Assembly: GCF_002303885.1 (NCBI RefSeq)
Contig: NZ_MRCM01000009.1
Coordinates: forward strand, 1 to 64,000
DNA from: Flavobacterium sp. ACN2
Lineage (GTDB): Bacteria > Bacteroidota > Bacteroidia > Flavobacteriales > Flavobacteriaceae
Length of the DNA: 64,000 nucleotides
Direction of reading: 5' to 3'
The notes under the pieces were generated by a model. That model ran no database searches. It was given only the letters and a program-made list of their open reading frames with translations, and was not told where the DNA came from. Shown here piece after piece: positions 16,122-25,373 of this stretch. How positions within the stretch are numbered: the first letter of the stretch is position 1; every line of letters begins with the position of its first letter. A program made the translations under genes and the position numbers.

Positions 16122-17603
16122 TTATTGTATACTAAAAGTAGTTCCTTCTTTTCCGTCTTTAAGCTGAATCCCTAAAGCAATTAATTGATCGCGAATCTGG
16201 TCAGAAAGCGCAAAGTTTTTATCTGCTCTAGCTTGATTTCTCATGCCAATAAGCATATTTACTACACCTTCCAATTTATCGCTATCAGCATCAGCGGCTT
16301 TGTCATCGTTAAGGCCTAAAACGTCATACACGAAAGCATTTACCGCTGTTTTGAAATCAGCTAAATCTTCGCTAGAAATCGTTTCTTTGCCATCTTTTAA
16401 TAGATTGATATAACGAACAGCTTCAAACAATTGCGCAATTAAAATTGGCGTATTGAAATCATCATTCATTGCATCGTAGCAAAGTTGTTTCCATGCGCCG
16501 AAATCTATTGAACTAGAACTTCCTGCAGTAATGTTTGGTAAAGCATCAAGTGCTTCCATTAATCTTTTGTATCCTTTTTCGGCAGCCACAATTGCATCAT
16601 CAGAGAAATCTAAAATACTTCTGTAGTGTGCTTGAAGCATGAAAAAACGCGTCACTGAAGCAGAAAATGGCTTGCTTAAGATGTTGTTGTCTCCGCTAAG
16701 AATTTCGCCTGGAAGAATATTATTTCCAGTCGATTTTGCCATTTTCTTTGCGTTTAAAGTAAGCATGTTGGCATGCATCCAATAATTTACTGGAGACTGA
16801 CCTGTGCAAGCTTCGTTTTGAGCGATTTCACATTCGTGGTGTGGGAATTTTAAATCCATTCCACCTCCGTGAATGTCAAAATGATTGCCAAGATATTTGG
16901 TACTCATTGCAGTACATTCCAAATGCCATCCTGGGAAACCATCGCTCCAAGGTGAAGGCCATCTCATGATATGTTCTGGCTCGGCTTTTTTCCACAATGC
17001 AAAATCTTGAGGATTTCTCTTGTCAGATTGTCCGTCAAGATCACGCGTATTTGCCAGCATATCGTCGATATTTCTACCGCTTAAGATACCGTAATTATTG
17101 GTTTCGTTATATTTTACAACATCAAAATATACCGATCCATTGGCAACATAAGCAATGCCTTTATCTATGATTTTTTTAATAATTTCGATTTGCTCAATAA
17201 TATGGCCTGTAGCTGTAGGTTCAATGCTTGGCGGTAAAAAGTTGAAAGCTTTTAGAATGTTATGAAAATCTACAGTATAGCGCTGTACAACTTCCATTGG
17301 TTCTAATTGCTCTAAACGTGCTTTTTTAGCAATTTTATCTTCACCTTCATCCACATCATCTACGATATGCCCAACATCGGTAATATTTCGAACATAGCGA
17401 ACTTTATAATCCAAATGCAGAAAATACCTGAAGATTACGTCAAAAGACATAAAAGTTCTCACGTTTCCTAAATGGACATTACTATATACGGTAGGTCCAC
17501 AAACATACATTCCAATATTTCCATCATGGATGGGTTTGAAATCTTCTTTTTCACCCGAAAGTGAATTGTATATTTTGATTGGTTGCGTTGTATATAATGG
17601 CAT
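16122..17603 (-). CDS. cysS: cysteinyl-tRNA synthetase
   Basis: 493 residues, normal for the family. Class I signature near the N-terminus ([13 protein letters not shown], the HIGH equivalent), zinc ligands in CGPT, in HLECTAMS and in [10 protein letters not shown], and KMSKS as KMAKSTGN. Charges tRNA-Cys with cysteine in the cytoplasm. Start at ATG 17603 gives the expected N-terminus. First gene of a likely cysS-yidD-lgt transcript. Confidence 0.97.
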   Translation of the reverse strand: MPLYTTQPIKIYNSLSGEKEDFKPIHDGNIGMYVCGPTVYSNVHLGNVRTFMSFDVIFRYFLHLDYKVRYVRNITDVGHIVDDVDEGEDKIAKKARLEQLEPMEVVQRYTVDFHNILKAFNFLPPSIEPTATGHIIEQIEIIKKIIDKGIAYVANGSVYFDVVKYNETNNYGILSGRNIDDMLANTRDLDGQSDKRNPQDFALWKKAEPEHIMRWPSPWSDGFPGWHLECTAMSTKYLGNHFDIHGGGMDLKFPHHECEIAQNEACTGQSPVNYWMHANMLTLNAKKMAKSTGNNILPGEILSGDNNILSKPFSASVTRFFMLQAHYRSILDFSDDAIVAAEKGYKRLMEALDALPNITAGSSSSIDFGAWKQLCYDAMNDDFNTPILIAQLFEAVRYINLLKDGKETISSEDLADFKTAVNAFVYDVLGLNDDKAADADSDKLEGVVNMLIGMRNQARADKNFALSDQIRDQLIALGIQLKDGKEGTTFSIQ

Positions 17604-17622
17604 AAAATTTATGTTTAACCGT

Positions 17623-18099
17623 TTAATCGTTTATTTGTTTAATCGTACTGAACGGATTAGTCTTGTGAAAGATAATATTTTTTTAGATTATTTATTTGAT
17701 TGCAAATTTTTTCCCTTGATGTCGTATATTCTAACTCTGAAACATAATTTAAATCTTTAGAGATAATTAAATGATTTAAAGTTTCCATTGCAGATGAATA
17801 CGATATCGTCAAAAAATGAGCTTTGTCCTTGCTTGTATTTCTTGAAGTTCCTTCAGTAATATTTGTTGCAATCGAAGATGCACTTCTTTTTACTTGAGAT
17901 GTTATTCCGAATAATTCATTTGACGGAAATTTACTAGTTAATTTATAAATATCCAAAATTAACATTCTTGCATTTTGCCACACTTCAAGCTTCTCAAAAG
18001 AAAAAATGTACATTTTTTTTGTTTAATTGTTTAGTTTGTTTAATCGTTTAACCGAAAATTAAGTTTAACGATTAAACGATTAAACAAATAAACGATTAA
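17623..18099. repeat. inverted repeat pair flanking the four-helix-bundle gene
   Basis: The arm at 17623-17646 (starts TTAATCGTTTATTTG) is a perfect 24-bp reverse complement of 18076-18099. Each arm lies in a patch of repeated TTTAATCGTTT units (17611-17646 and 18020-18105). The pair encloses the single gene 17657-18013. Related units recur at 28803-28951. Confidence 0.85.
17657..18013 (-). CDS. four-helix-bundle protein (23S rRNA intervening-sequence protein family)
   Basis: 118 residues. The start FEKLEVWQNARMLILDIYKLTSKFP and the middle VKRSASSIATNITEGTSR are the hallmark of the family annotated as four helix bundle protein/S23 ribosomal protein. Its biochemical role is unknown; the family was first seen inside 23S rRNA intervening sequences and also occurs free in Bacteroidota. 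Here it stands alone between two perfect inverted repeats, which resembles a small transposable cassette. Confidence 0.9.
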   Translation of the reverse strand: MYIFSFEKLEVWQNARMLILDIYKLTSKFPSNELFGITSQVKRSASSIATNITEGTSRNTSKDKAHFLTISYSSAMETLNHLIISKDLNYVSELEYTTSREKICNQINNLKKYYLSQD

Positions 18100-18108
18100 C
18101 CCCAATAT

Positions 18109-18780
18109 TTAGAACTGAGTGTCTAGTTTAATATAGTCTAAGAATTCTCTTTTCGTTTGAGGATCTTTGAATTTTCCGCCGAACTCAGAAGTTACTGTAC
18201 TGCTTTCGATATCTTTAATACCGCGAGAGTTTACACAAAGGTGTTTTGCATCGATAACGCAAGCAACATCTTCTGTTCCTAAAGCTTTTTGTAATTCTTG
18301 AACAATTTGCATTGTAAGACGCTCCTGTACTTGAGGCCTTTTTGCATAATACTCAACGATACGATTCATTTTTGATAAACCAATCACACGTCCGCTTGAG
18401 ATATAAGCCACGTGAGCACGCCCGATAATTGGCAGTAAATGGTGTTCGCAAGTAGAATAAACCGTAATGTTTTTTTCTACAAGCATTTCGCCATATTTAT
18501 AATTGTTGTCAAAAGTAGAAGCTTTTGGCTGTTTTGCTGGGTTAAGACCACCAAAAATTTCCTTTACAAACATTTTTGCAACTCGGTTTGGAGTTCCTTT
18601 GATGCTGTCATCTGTCAAATCCATTCCAAGAGTCTGCAGAATGCTTTCAACATCTTTTTTAATTTTTTCTATTTTTTCTTCGTCAGTTATATCAAAAGCA
18701 TCTTCTCTTAGAGGATTTTTTGCATTACTGCTAAAGTGATTGTCTCCTATTTCGTCTAAAAATTCTTCGTTGTTTATCAT
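18109..18780 (-). CDS. folE: GTP cyclohydrolase I
   Basis: 223 residues. Converts GTP to 7,8-dihydroneopterin triphosphate, first step of tetrahydrofolate synthesis. Family motifs are visible: VKEIFGGL, CEHHLLPIIGRAHVAYI with the zinc ligands Cys and His, GLSKMNRIVEYYAKRPQVQERL, and SSTVTSEFGG... with the second-site Cys in DAKHLCVNSRG. The acidic first ~45 residues are a usual extension in Bacteroidota. Confidence 0.96.
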   Translation of the reverse strand: MINNEEFLDEIGDNHFSSNAKNPLREDAFDITDEEKIEKIKKDVESILQTLGMDLTDDSIKGTPNRVAKMFVKEIFGGLNPAKQPKASTFDNNYKYGEMLVEKNITVYSTCEHHLLPIIGRAHVAYISSGRVIGLSKMNRIVEYYAKRPQVQERLTMQIVQELQKALGTEDVACVIDAKHLCVNSRGIKDIESSTVTSEFGGKFKDPQTKREFLDYIKLDTQF

Positions 18781-18925
18781 TAAAAACTACTATTAGTATA
18801 TGTATTCCTTTTTAAGGCGGTAAAGATAATTAATAAATAGGAAACCTTTTCTATGGTTTTTAGGATTTAATTACTCCTTTTTGGATATAATTTAAATTTT
18901 GAAGAGAAATACTGTTATTAGAAAC

Positions 18926-18961
18926 AAAAAAGACAAGAACGAAAAACGTTATTGTCTTTTT
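18926..18961 (-). terminator. terminator downstream of the aminotransferase
   Basis: AAAAAGACAA / TTGTCTTTTT stem; lies just after the minus-strand aminotransferase stop. Confidence 0.65.
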
Positions 18962-18982
18962 AAATCTATTATAATGAATTGA

Positions 18983-20179
18983 TTATCTGTTATTGTAAAC
19001 CAATAAAGCTTCCTTTAAAATGTTTACAGCTGTAATCAAATCTTTTTTATTTAAAACATAAGCAATACGAACCTGATTTAATCCCATTCCAGGTGTCGAG
19101 TAGAAACCTTTGGCAGGAGCAATCATTACCGTTTCGCCATTTAAATTGTAACTTTCAAGCAACCATTGTGCAAAATCGTCTGAATCTTTTATTGGAAGTT
19201 CTGCAATGCAATAAAAAGCACCTTTTGGTTTTGTTACAATAACACCGTCAATTTTGTTTAATTCGGCAATCAGCGTGTTGCGGCGTTCTTTATATTCAGC
19301 AATTACTTCGTCAAAATAACTTTGAGGTGTGTCAATTGCAGCTTCGCAAGCAATCTGCTCAATAGTTGGCGGACTCAAACGGGCTTGAGCAAATTTCATT
19401 ACGGTTGCTAAAACATCTTTATTTTTAGTAACCAAACAGCCAATTCTTGCTCCACACATACTGTATCGTTTAGAAACAGAATCAACCATGATTACATTTT
19501 GCTGTACATCTTCTAAATTCATTACAGAAAAGTGCACATCGTCGCCGTCATATAAAAACTCACGGTACACCTCGTCAGCGATTAAGTATAAATCGTGTTT
19601 TTTAATTAAACTAGCCAATTGTTTAATTTCTGCTTCAGAATATAAATATCCAGTCGGATTTCCAGGGTTGCAAATCAGAATGGCTTTTGTTTTTGGTGTA
19701 ATTAATTTTTCGACTTCTTCAATACTTGGTAATGCAAAAGCAGTTTCGATAGTAGAAATCAATGGGACTACAGTTGCGCTTGTTGAAGATGCAAAAGCGT
19801 GATAATTAGCATAAAAAGGTTCTGGGATAATAATTTCATCTCCAGGATCTGTAATTGTGGCCAGTGCAAAAAGTAAGGCTTCAGAGCCACCAGTAGTTAC
19901 AATGATGTCTTCTGTGTTAACGTTTACATTTTGGCGCTGGTAAAATTCTGCTAATTTTTTTCTATAGCTTTCATATCCGGCAGACGGACTGTATTCTATA
20001 AGAGTTAAATCAATATTTTTTACCGCCTCGATGGCCACTTCCGGTGTCTTGATATCCGGTTGACCAATGTTTAAGTGATACACTTTGTGTCCTTTTTTCT
20101 TTGCTAAATCAGCAAAAGGAGCCAGCTTGCGTATCGGAGATTCGGGCATGTTTCTTCCCTTGAGTGAAATTGTCGGCAT
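18983..20179 (-). CDS. pyridoxal-phosphate aminotransferase, aspartate aminotransferase-like
   Basis: 398 residues, fold-type I class I/II aminotransferase. The N-terminus has the substrate/PLP loop HLNIGQPDIKTP, then GGSEALLFA for phosphate binding, NPGNPTGYLYS, DEVYREFLYDG, and the PLP lysine in SVSKRYSMCGARIG; the C-terminal Arg for substrate carboxylate is in GLNQVRIAYV. Likely moves the amino group of aspartate or a related amino acid; exact substrate not determinable. Cytoplasmic, monocistronic with its own terminator. Confidence 0.9.
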   Translation of the reverse strand: MPTISLKGRNMPESPIRKLAPFADLAKKKGHKVYHLNIGQPDIKTPEVAIEAVKNIDLTLIEYSPSAGYESYRKKLAEFYQRQNVNVNTEDIIVTTGGSEALLFALATITDPGDEIIIPEPFYANYHAFASSTSATVVPLISTIETAFALPSIEEVEKLITPKTKAILICNPGNPTGYLYSEAEIKQLASLIKKHDLYLIADEVYREFLYDGDDVHFSVMNLEDVQQNVIMVDSVSKRYSMCGARIGCLVTKNKDVLATVMKFAQARLSPPTIEQIACEAAIDTPQSYFDEVIAEYKERRNTLIAELNKIDGVIVTKPKGAFYCIAELPIKDSDDFAQWLLESYNLNGETVMIAPAKGFYSTPGMGLNQVRIAYVLNKKDLITAVNILKEALLVYNNR

Positions 20180-20302
20180 GAGTATAAATTATTGAAGTGC
20201 AAATTTGCATATTTTTTTCGTATTTAACGTAAATAATAAGGGTACTTCTAAAAATGTAACAATAATAAATATATTTACTAATTTTATAATAAAATATTGT
20301 CA

Positions 20303-21628
20303 ATGAAAAAATATATAGTATTGTTTTTTGGGTTATTCTTACCTTTTTTGCTTTTTGGACAAGGCGATTTCATATTGGAAAACAATGCAACTAAGGCTAC
20401 AATACCTTTTAAACTGATTAATAATCTTATTTTTATTCCTATAAAAGTAAATGGAGTAGAATTAAATTTTCTATTGGATTCTGGCGTAGAAGAAACAATT
20501 CTCTTTAGTATGGAAGAACAGCAAGAAGTTAGTTTTAACAATGTTGTAAAAATTAAACTTCGTGGTTTAGGAAGCGAAGAGGAAATAGAAGGCCTAAAAT
20601 CGACAAAAAATATTCTAGAAACTCATGGTCTAAAATCGAACGATCATATGGTTTTTATTATCCTAGATCAAAGTTTTAATTTGTCTTCTCATATCGGAAT
20701 TCCTGTCAACGGAATTATCGGACATAAATTCTTTAGAGATAATTTTGTTGAAGTTAATTATCAGAAAAAGAAAATAATAGTTCACGCAAAGACTGCTAGG
20801 TATCAAGAAAAACTAGATAAAAAGTTTAAAATGGTTCCGATAACTGTAGAAAAGGCGAAACCATATATCATGACAACCGCTACAGTTAATAATGAGCAAG
20901 TTCCAGCAAAGCTTTTAATTGATATTGGAAATAGTGATGCTTTCTGGATTTTTGAAAATGATAAAATCAAACTCCCAAATAAAAATTTTCCAGACTTTTT
21001 AGGAAAAGGATTTAGCGGAGACATTGAAGGACATCGTGCTAAAATTGATAAATTTTCTATTGACGAATTTGATTTTAAAAAACCAATTGTCTCTTTTCCA
21101 GATTCTGCTTCAATTCGTAACGTTAAGATGGTTCCAGGACGTATAGGGTCTGTTGGGGGTGAAGTTTTGAAACGATTTACACTTGTTTTGGACTATCAGG
21201 GAAAAAAACTATACTTGAAAAAAAATGGGAGATTTGGGGAACCATTTACATATAATAAAAGCGGAATCACGGTGCAGCACAACGGACTTCAGTGGGTACA
21301 GGAAACAGTACATTTAGAAACCGTGCGAGTTGCATCTTCAATGGGAGAATTGCAGGAAAAGGACAAAAACGACAATAATTTTAAATATAAATTTGCTCTT
21401 AAGCCCGTTTATGAAATAGTGAATGTGCGCAAAAATTCTGCTGCCGAAAAATGCGGATTGCGTAAAGGAGATATTGTTGTCAGCATCAACAAAACGCAAC
21501 CCTACAAATATACTCTTCAGCAAATAAATAATCTTTTAAAATCAGAAGATGATGTATGGATTAATCTTGAAGTCGAACGAAATAGTTTGGTGCTAAAATT
21601 TAGATTTAAACTAGAAGATGAATTGTAA
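20303..21628 (+). CDS. secreted aspartyl protease-like protein with PDZ domain
   Basis: About 441 residues. Start chosen at ATG 20303, which gives a signal peptide (KKYIVLFFGLFLPFLLFGQ). Two retropepsin-like halves: NFLLDSGVEETILF with a DSG in place of DTG, and AKLLIDIGNSDAFWIF where the second motif is DIG. A C-terminal PDZ domain follows (AEKCGLRKGDIVVSINKT, residues ~375-440). The family is annotated aspartyl protease/PDZ protein in Flavobacteria. The non-canonical second motif leaves proteolytic activity open. Exported to the periplasm or outer membrane. Confidence 0.85.
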   Translation: MKKYIVLFFGLFLPFLLFGQGDFILENNATKATIPFKLINNLIFIPIKVNGVELNFLLDSGVEETILFSMEEQQEVSFNNVVKIKLRGLGSEEEIEGLKSTKNILETHGLKSNDHMVFIILDQSFNLSSHIGIPVNGIIGHKFFRDNFVEVNYQKKKIIVHAKTARYQEKLDKKFKMVPITVEKAKPYIMTTATVNNEQVPAKLLIDIGNSDAFWIFENDKIKLPNKNFPDFLGKGFSGDIEGHRAKIDKFSIDEFDFKKPIVSFPDSASIRNVKMVPGRIGSVGGEVLKRFTLVLDYQGKKLYLKKNGRFGEPFTYNKSGITVQHNGLQWVQETVHLETVRVASSMGELQEKDKNDNNFKYKFALKPVYEIVNVRKNSAAEKCGLRKGDIVVSINKTQPYKYTLQQINNLLKSEDDVWINLEVERNSLVLKFRFKLEDEL

Positions 21629-21778
21629 CAATATTGAATTCTAGTTTTTGGTCGATTATTTGTAAAACCGCGTTTCATGTTGCTATATTGAAGGAATGAC
21701 TGTTTTTTGTGAAAATAAGTTTGTTAAAAATTAGTTTTTTAGTTAAATATTTTCTTATGTTTAACAAAAAATTAATCT

Positions 21779-24415
21779 ATGGCAAAAAACTACATTAGCT
21801 ACCTACATTTTGTATTGTTTTTTATTTTTTTCACTGTACTTCCTTCAAAACTAACTGCTCAATGTGCTGGTAATGATAACGTAAATGAATTAATTTGCGA
21901 TGTTACTAATCCAATATATCAATCCGTAGATTTATTTTCTTTGTTAGGCGGTTCTCCAGTTCCAGGCGGAACATGGACAGATGATAATAATTCAAAAGGG
22001 CTAAATCCTTCTACTGGTATTTTAAATGCTCAATTTATCCTTAGCGGAGGAGAATACCACTATACCTACACAGCTCCAGCCACTTCGGGCTGTACCGATA
22101 ATAAAGCGGTAGTCACGATTACTATTGGTGCATATGTTGGAGTCGGATCTCAAGCAACAGTTTGTAATGAAAACAACTTTTTTAATCTGTTTACGGCCTT
22201 TGACAGTAAGGTAATGGGGCCGCATGTAAACGGAAGATTTACTACTACTGCAGGTCAGCCTGTAGAATCTACAATAGAGATTGGACAATATACAACCAAA
22301 ACGACACTTGACTTCATTTATACCGTGCCACCGGTACTTGCATGTTCTCCTAACTCAAAGTCTACCAATGTACAAGTAACTATTTATATAGCTCCAAAAA
22401 TAGGAAGACCTGTAGATTTGGAATTATGCGGCACTACAGATTTGGCAGGATATACCAATTTAGATTTATTTGACCAGCTAATTGGAGGAGACAGAGGAGG
22501 TAGCTGGACAGGTACAGGCTTAACATCTGCCACAGATCATAATATTAATCTTCAAGAATTGTTTGACGCGAATGGACCTGGCGTCTATTCTTATACCTAT
22601 ACTGTTTTAGCAGTTCCTGGTAATAATATATGTAAAAATAAAGACGTTAAAGTAAATATAACTCTCGAAAAAAGACTTGATTTTACAGGATCTAAAATAG
22701 AAGCTAGCAAAGATATTTGCGAATCTGAGATTTCGACCGCCACTTACTCGGCAAAAATTACGCAAGGGCCAGATAATATCCCTAACGGAACATACGATGT
22801 TAACTTTAGTGTTGTCGGTCCAGGAGTATCCTCATCTGAAAATGTAAGAGGAAATTTTGTAAATGGTGAATTTAATTTCCCAATACGATCGTCTTCTTTC
22901 AAACAAGTAGGGGAGTATACCATTACTGTTACAGGTATAGCGTCTACAACAAGCAAAGGGACATGTATAAACATATTTAATCCGTTTTCAACTGTTTTAA
23001 ATATTTATCCGTTGCCACGTTTAAACAATGCTACATTAACAGCGCTTCCAATTTGTCAAAATGATATGGCAACAATTGAAATTGCTGCACCCCAATTACT
23101 TGATGGACTTTACCGTATTTCATACAATATTAATGGAGATAATTTAGCTCTGGGCGAAACCGCAGAAATGAGGTCTGTTGGCGGAAAAGCATCATTTACA
23201 ATTCCAGGAAACCTGAGTACAAGAAGCGGATTATCGGTAATTACGATTTATAGCATAACAAATATTACCAATCCTTCACCACAGTGTGCCAATACGGCAA
23301 ATGTTGCAGGAAATCTGTATATAAATCCGTTGCCAAATGCATTGACTGTAAAAGCAGCAGTAAAAGATTATTGTTTGAATGCGCCTGTTACCGTTGCCGT
23401 TTCAGGATTAGAAACTTTAACCAATGTCAGTATTTCTTATGTATTGTCAGAAGCTAATATTTCTGCGGTACAAACGGTTACTAAAGCAGTAGTAAATGGT
23501 AAATTAGATTTTGTTATTCCTGCCGAATTGCTTTTAAATTCAGGCGAGACAAAAATTACATTATTGAATCTAACGAATACAGTTACAAATTGTGATGTAG
23601 ATTTAATCAACGTTACAGATGATTTTGTAATAAATCCAATTCCTCCAGCGCCATCTGTTTTAGACCAGCAATTTTGTAAAGTTGATGAAGCTGTAGTAGC
23701 CAATTTAGAGCCAAAGGGAACTCAATACAAATGGTACAATTCTGCGACAGCAACAACGCCACTTGCAGTCGATTATGTTTTAAAAACAGAAGATTACTTC
23801 ATTAGAGAAACTGCTGCTACAGGCTGCGTTTCAGAACCTGCAAAAGTTTCGGTACTTATAAATGATACAGCTGCACCAGAAATGAATGAAACGGCAGATT
23901 TTTGCGGACTGGCCAATCCAAAAATAAGTGATCTTTCTAATAAAACAAATGTTCCAGCAACGGTGGCTTGGTATGATGCGGTGGATGGAAATTTACTGGC
24001 ATCGACCACATTATTAGTTCATAATGCGATTTATTTTGGATATGATTTAAATGAAACAACCCACTGTTTGTCAGAAAGCTATAAAGAAGTAAAAGTCTCA
24101 CTGCAGGACTGCGAGGTCGCACAGTACGAGTTCTTTATTCCAGATGGATTCTCGCCAAACGGAGACGGTGTAAACGATTCGTTTGTGATAAAAGATATTG
24201 AATTTTTATATCCAAATTATACACTTGAAATTTATAATAGATACGGAAACGGAATGTATAAAGGAGATAATAATAAACCTGCTTGGGATGGCAAAAACTA
24301 CGAAAAAAGCGGTATCGCTGGAGGTATTGCACCCAACGGAGTTTATTTTTATGTGTTGCATTTCAATAAAGACAATAAACCGCCACAGCAAGGCCGTCTT
24401 TATTTAAATCGATAA
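21779..24415 (+). CDS. large secreted protein with gliding-motility/T9SS type B C-terminal domain
   Basis: 878 residues with signal peptide (VLFFIFFTVLPSKLTAQC). The long middle consists of repeated Ig/PKD-like modules, each with paired cysteines and GTYDVNFSVVGPG-like or GLYRISYNINGD-like strands. The last ~90 residues are the gliding-motility associated C-terminal domain: FIPDGFSPNGDGVNDSFVI, LEIYNRYGNGMYKG, WDGKN, GVYFYVLHFN, LYLNR. This is a type B sorting signal for type IX secretion, giving export to the cell surface. Followed by its usual partners PorP/SprF and an OmpA protein. Confidence 0.92.
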   Translation: MAKNYISYLHFVLFFIFFTVLPSKLTAQCAGNDNVNELICDVTNPIYQSVDLFSLLGGSPVPGGTWTDDNNSKGLNPSTGILNAQFILSGGEYHYTYTAPATSGCTDNKAVVTITIGAYVGVGSQATVCNENNFFNLFTAFDSKVMGPHVNGRFTTTAGQPVESTIEIGQYTTKTTLDFIYTVPPVLACSPNSKSTNVQVTIYIAPKIGRPVDLELCGTTDLAGYTNLDLFDQLIGGDRGGSWTGTGLTSATDHNINLQELFDANGPGVYSYTYTVLAVPGNNICKNKDVKVNITLEKRLDFTGSKIEASKDICESEISTATYSAKITQGPDNIPNGTYDVNFSVVGPGVSSSENVRGNFVNGEFNFPIRSSSFKQVGEYTITVTGIASTTSKGTCINIFNPFSTVLNIYPLPRLNNATLTALPICQNDMATIEIAAPQLLDGLYRISYNINGDNLALGETAEMRSVGGKASFTIPGNLSTRSGLSVITIYSITNITNPSPQCANTANVAGNLYINPLPNALTVKAAVKDYCLNAPVTVAVSGLETLTNVSISYVLSEANISAVQTVTKAVVNGKLDFVIPAELLLNSGETKITLLNLTNTVTNCDVDLINVTDDFVINPIPPAPSVLDQQFCKVDEAVVANLEPKGTQYKWYNSATATTPLAVDYVLKTEDYFIRETAATGCVSEPAKVSVLINDTAAPEMNETADFCGLANPKISDLSNKTNVPATVAWYDAVDGNLLASTTLLVHNAIYFGYDLNETTHCLSESYKEVKVSLQDCEVAQYEFFIPDGFSPNGDGVNDSFVIKDIEFLYPNYTLEIYNRYGNGMYKGDNNKPAWDGKNYEKSGIAGGIAPNGVYFYVLHFNKDNKPPQQGRLYLNR

Positions 24416-24445
24416 ATCCTTTTTACATTTTAATATAATTTTCAA

Positions 24446-25372
24446 ATGAAAAAAATAATACTTCTTATAAATTTCCTTTTCTATTTATCCGTTTCTGCTC
24501 AGCAAGATCCAGAATACACACACTATATGTATAATATGAGTGTGGTTAATCCTGCTTATGCGACTGGAGTTCCTGCCATGATGAATTTTGGCGGATTGTA
24601 CAGAACGCAATGGGTTGGTGCTTATGGCGCTCCAAAAACATTTACCTTTTTTGGGCACACAGCTATTAATGATAAAATAGAAGCTGGTATCTCATTCGTT
24701 TCAGATGATATAGGAGATGGAGCTAAAAAAGAGAATAATGTTTATGCCGATTTTGCCTATGTTTTAAAACTAGGCGGAAAAAATAAATTGTCTCTGGGTT
24801 TAAAAGCTGGATTTTCGTCTATGCAAAGCAATTTTAATGGTTTTCGTTTTACAGACCCTCAAACAGATATTGCTTTTTCGGAAAATATAAATGCAACAAA
24901 ACCTAATATTGGAGTTGGAGCGTATTATTTTAGAGATAATCTTTATGTGGGATTGTCTGCCCCAAACTTATTGAAGTCAAAATATATTGAAGAAAAGTCA
25001 GGAATGAATGCTTTTGGTTCCGAAGAGATTCATACTTTTTTGACTGCTGGTTATGTTTTTCAGCTCAACAACGCATTGAAATTGAAACCCGCATTTATGT
25101 CAAAATTTGTAAAAGGTGCGCCAATAACTTTAGATGTTTCAGCCAATGTTCTTTACAACGAAAAGTTCGAATTTGGAGCTTCGTATAGAATAGATGATTC
25201 TGTAAGTGCGCTTTTCAATATTAATGTTACACCGACATTAAGAGTGGGGTACGCTTACGATTATACGCTTACGAACTTCGGACAATTTAATTCTGGAACA
25301 CATGAAATTATGCTGTTGTTCGATCTGGACTTGTTAGGAAAAGGATTTGATAAATCTCCAAGATTCTTCTAA
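24446..25372 (+). CDS. PorP/SprF family type IX secretion system outer-membrane protein
   Basis: 308 residues with signal peptide ending in VSAQ. The hallmark start of the family is present: QQDPEYTHYMYNMSVVNPAYAT, followed by GLYRTQWVGAYGAPKTFT. A barrel protein that is paired genetically with type B CTD proteins and is thought to hold or guide that cargo at the surface. It lies 30 bp behind the 21779 gene and the next gene begins 1 base after its stop, so the three form an operon. Confidence 0.93.
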   Translation: MKKIILLINFLFYLSVSAQQDPEYTHYMYNMSVVNPAYATGVPAMMNFGGLYRTQWVGAYGAPKTFTFFGHTAINDKIEAGISFVSDDIGDGAKKENNVYADFAYVLKLGGKNKLSLGLKAGFSSMQSNFNGFRFTDPQTDIAFSENINATKPNIGVGAYYFRDNLYVGLSAPNLLKSKYIEEKSGMNAFGSEEIHTFLTAGYVFQLNNALKLKPAFMSKFVKGAPITLDVSANVLYNEKFEFGASYRIDDSVSALFNINVTPTLRVGYAYDYTLTNFGQFNSGTHEIMLLFDLDLLGKGFDKSPRFF

Positions 25373-25373
25373 A

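Noticed and set aside
17623..18099. Insertion sequence around the four-helix-bundle gene
   Set aside because: Inverted repeats are present, but no transposase and no target-site duplication could be seen, so it is reported as a repeat-flanked gene only.
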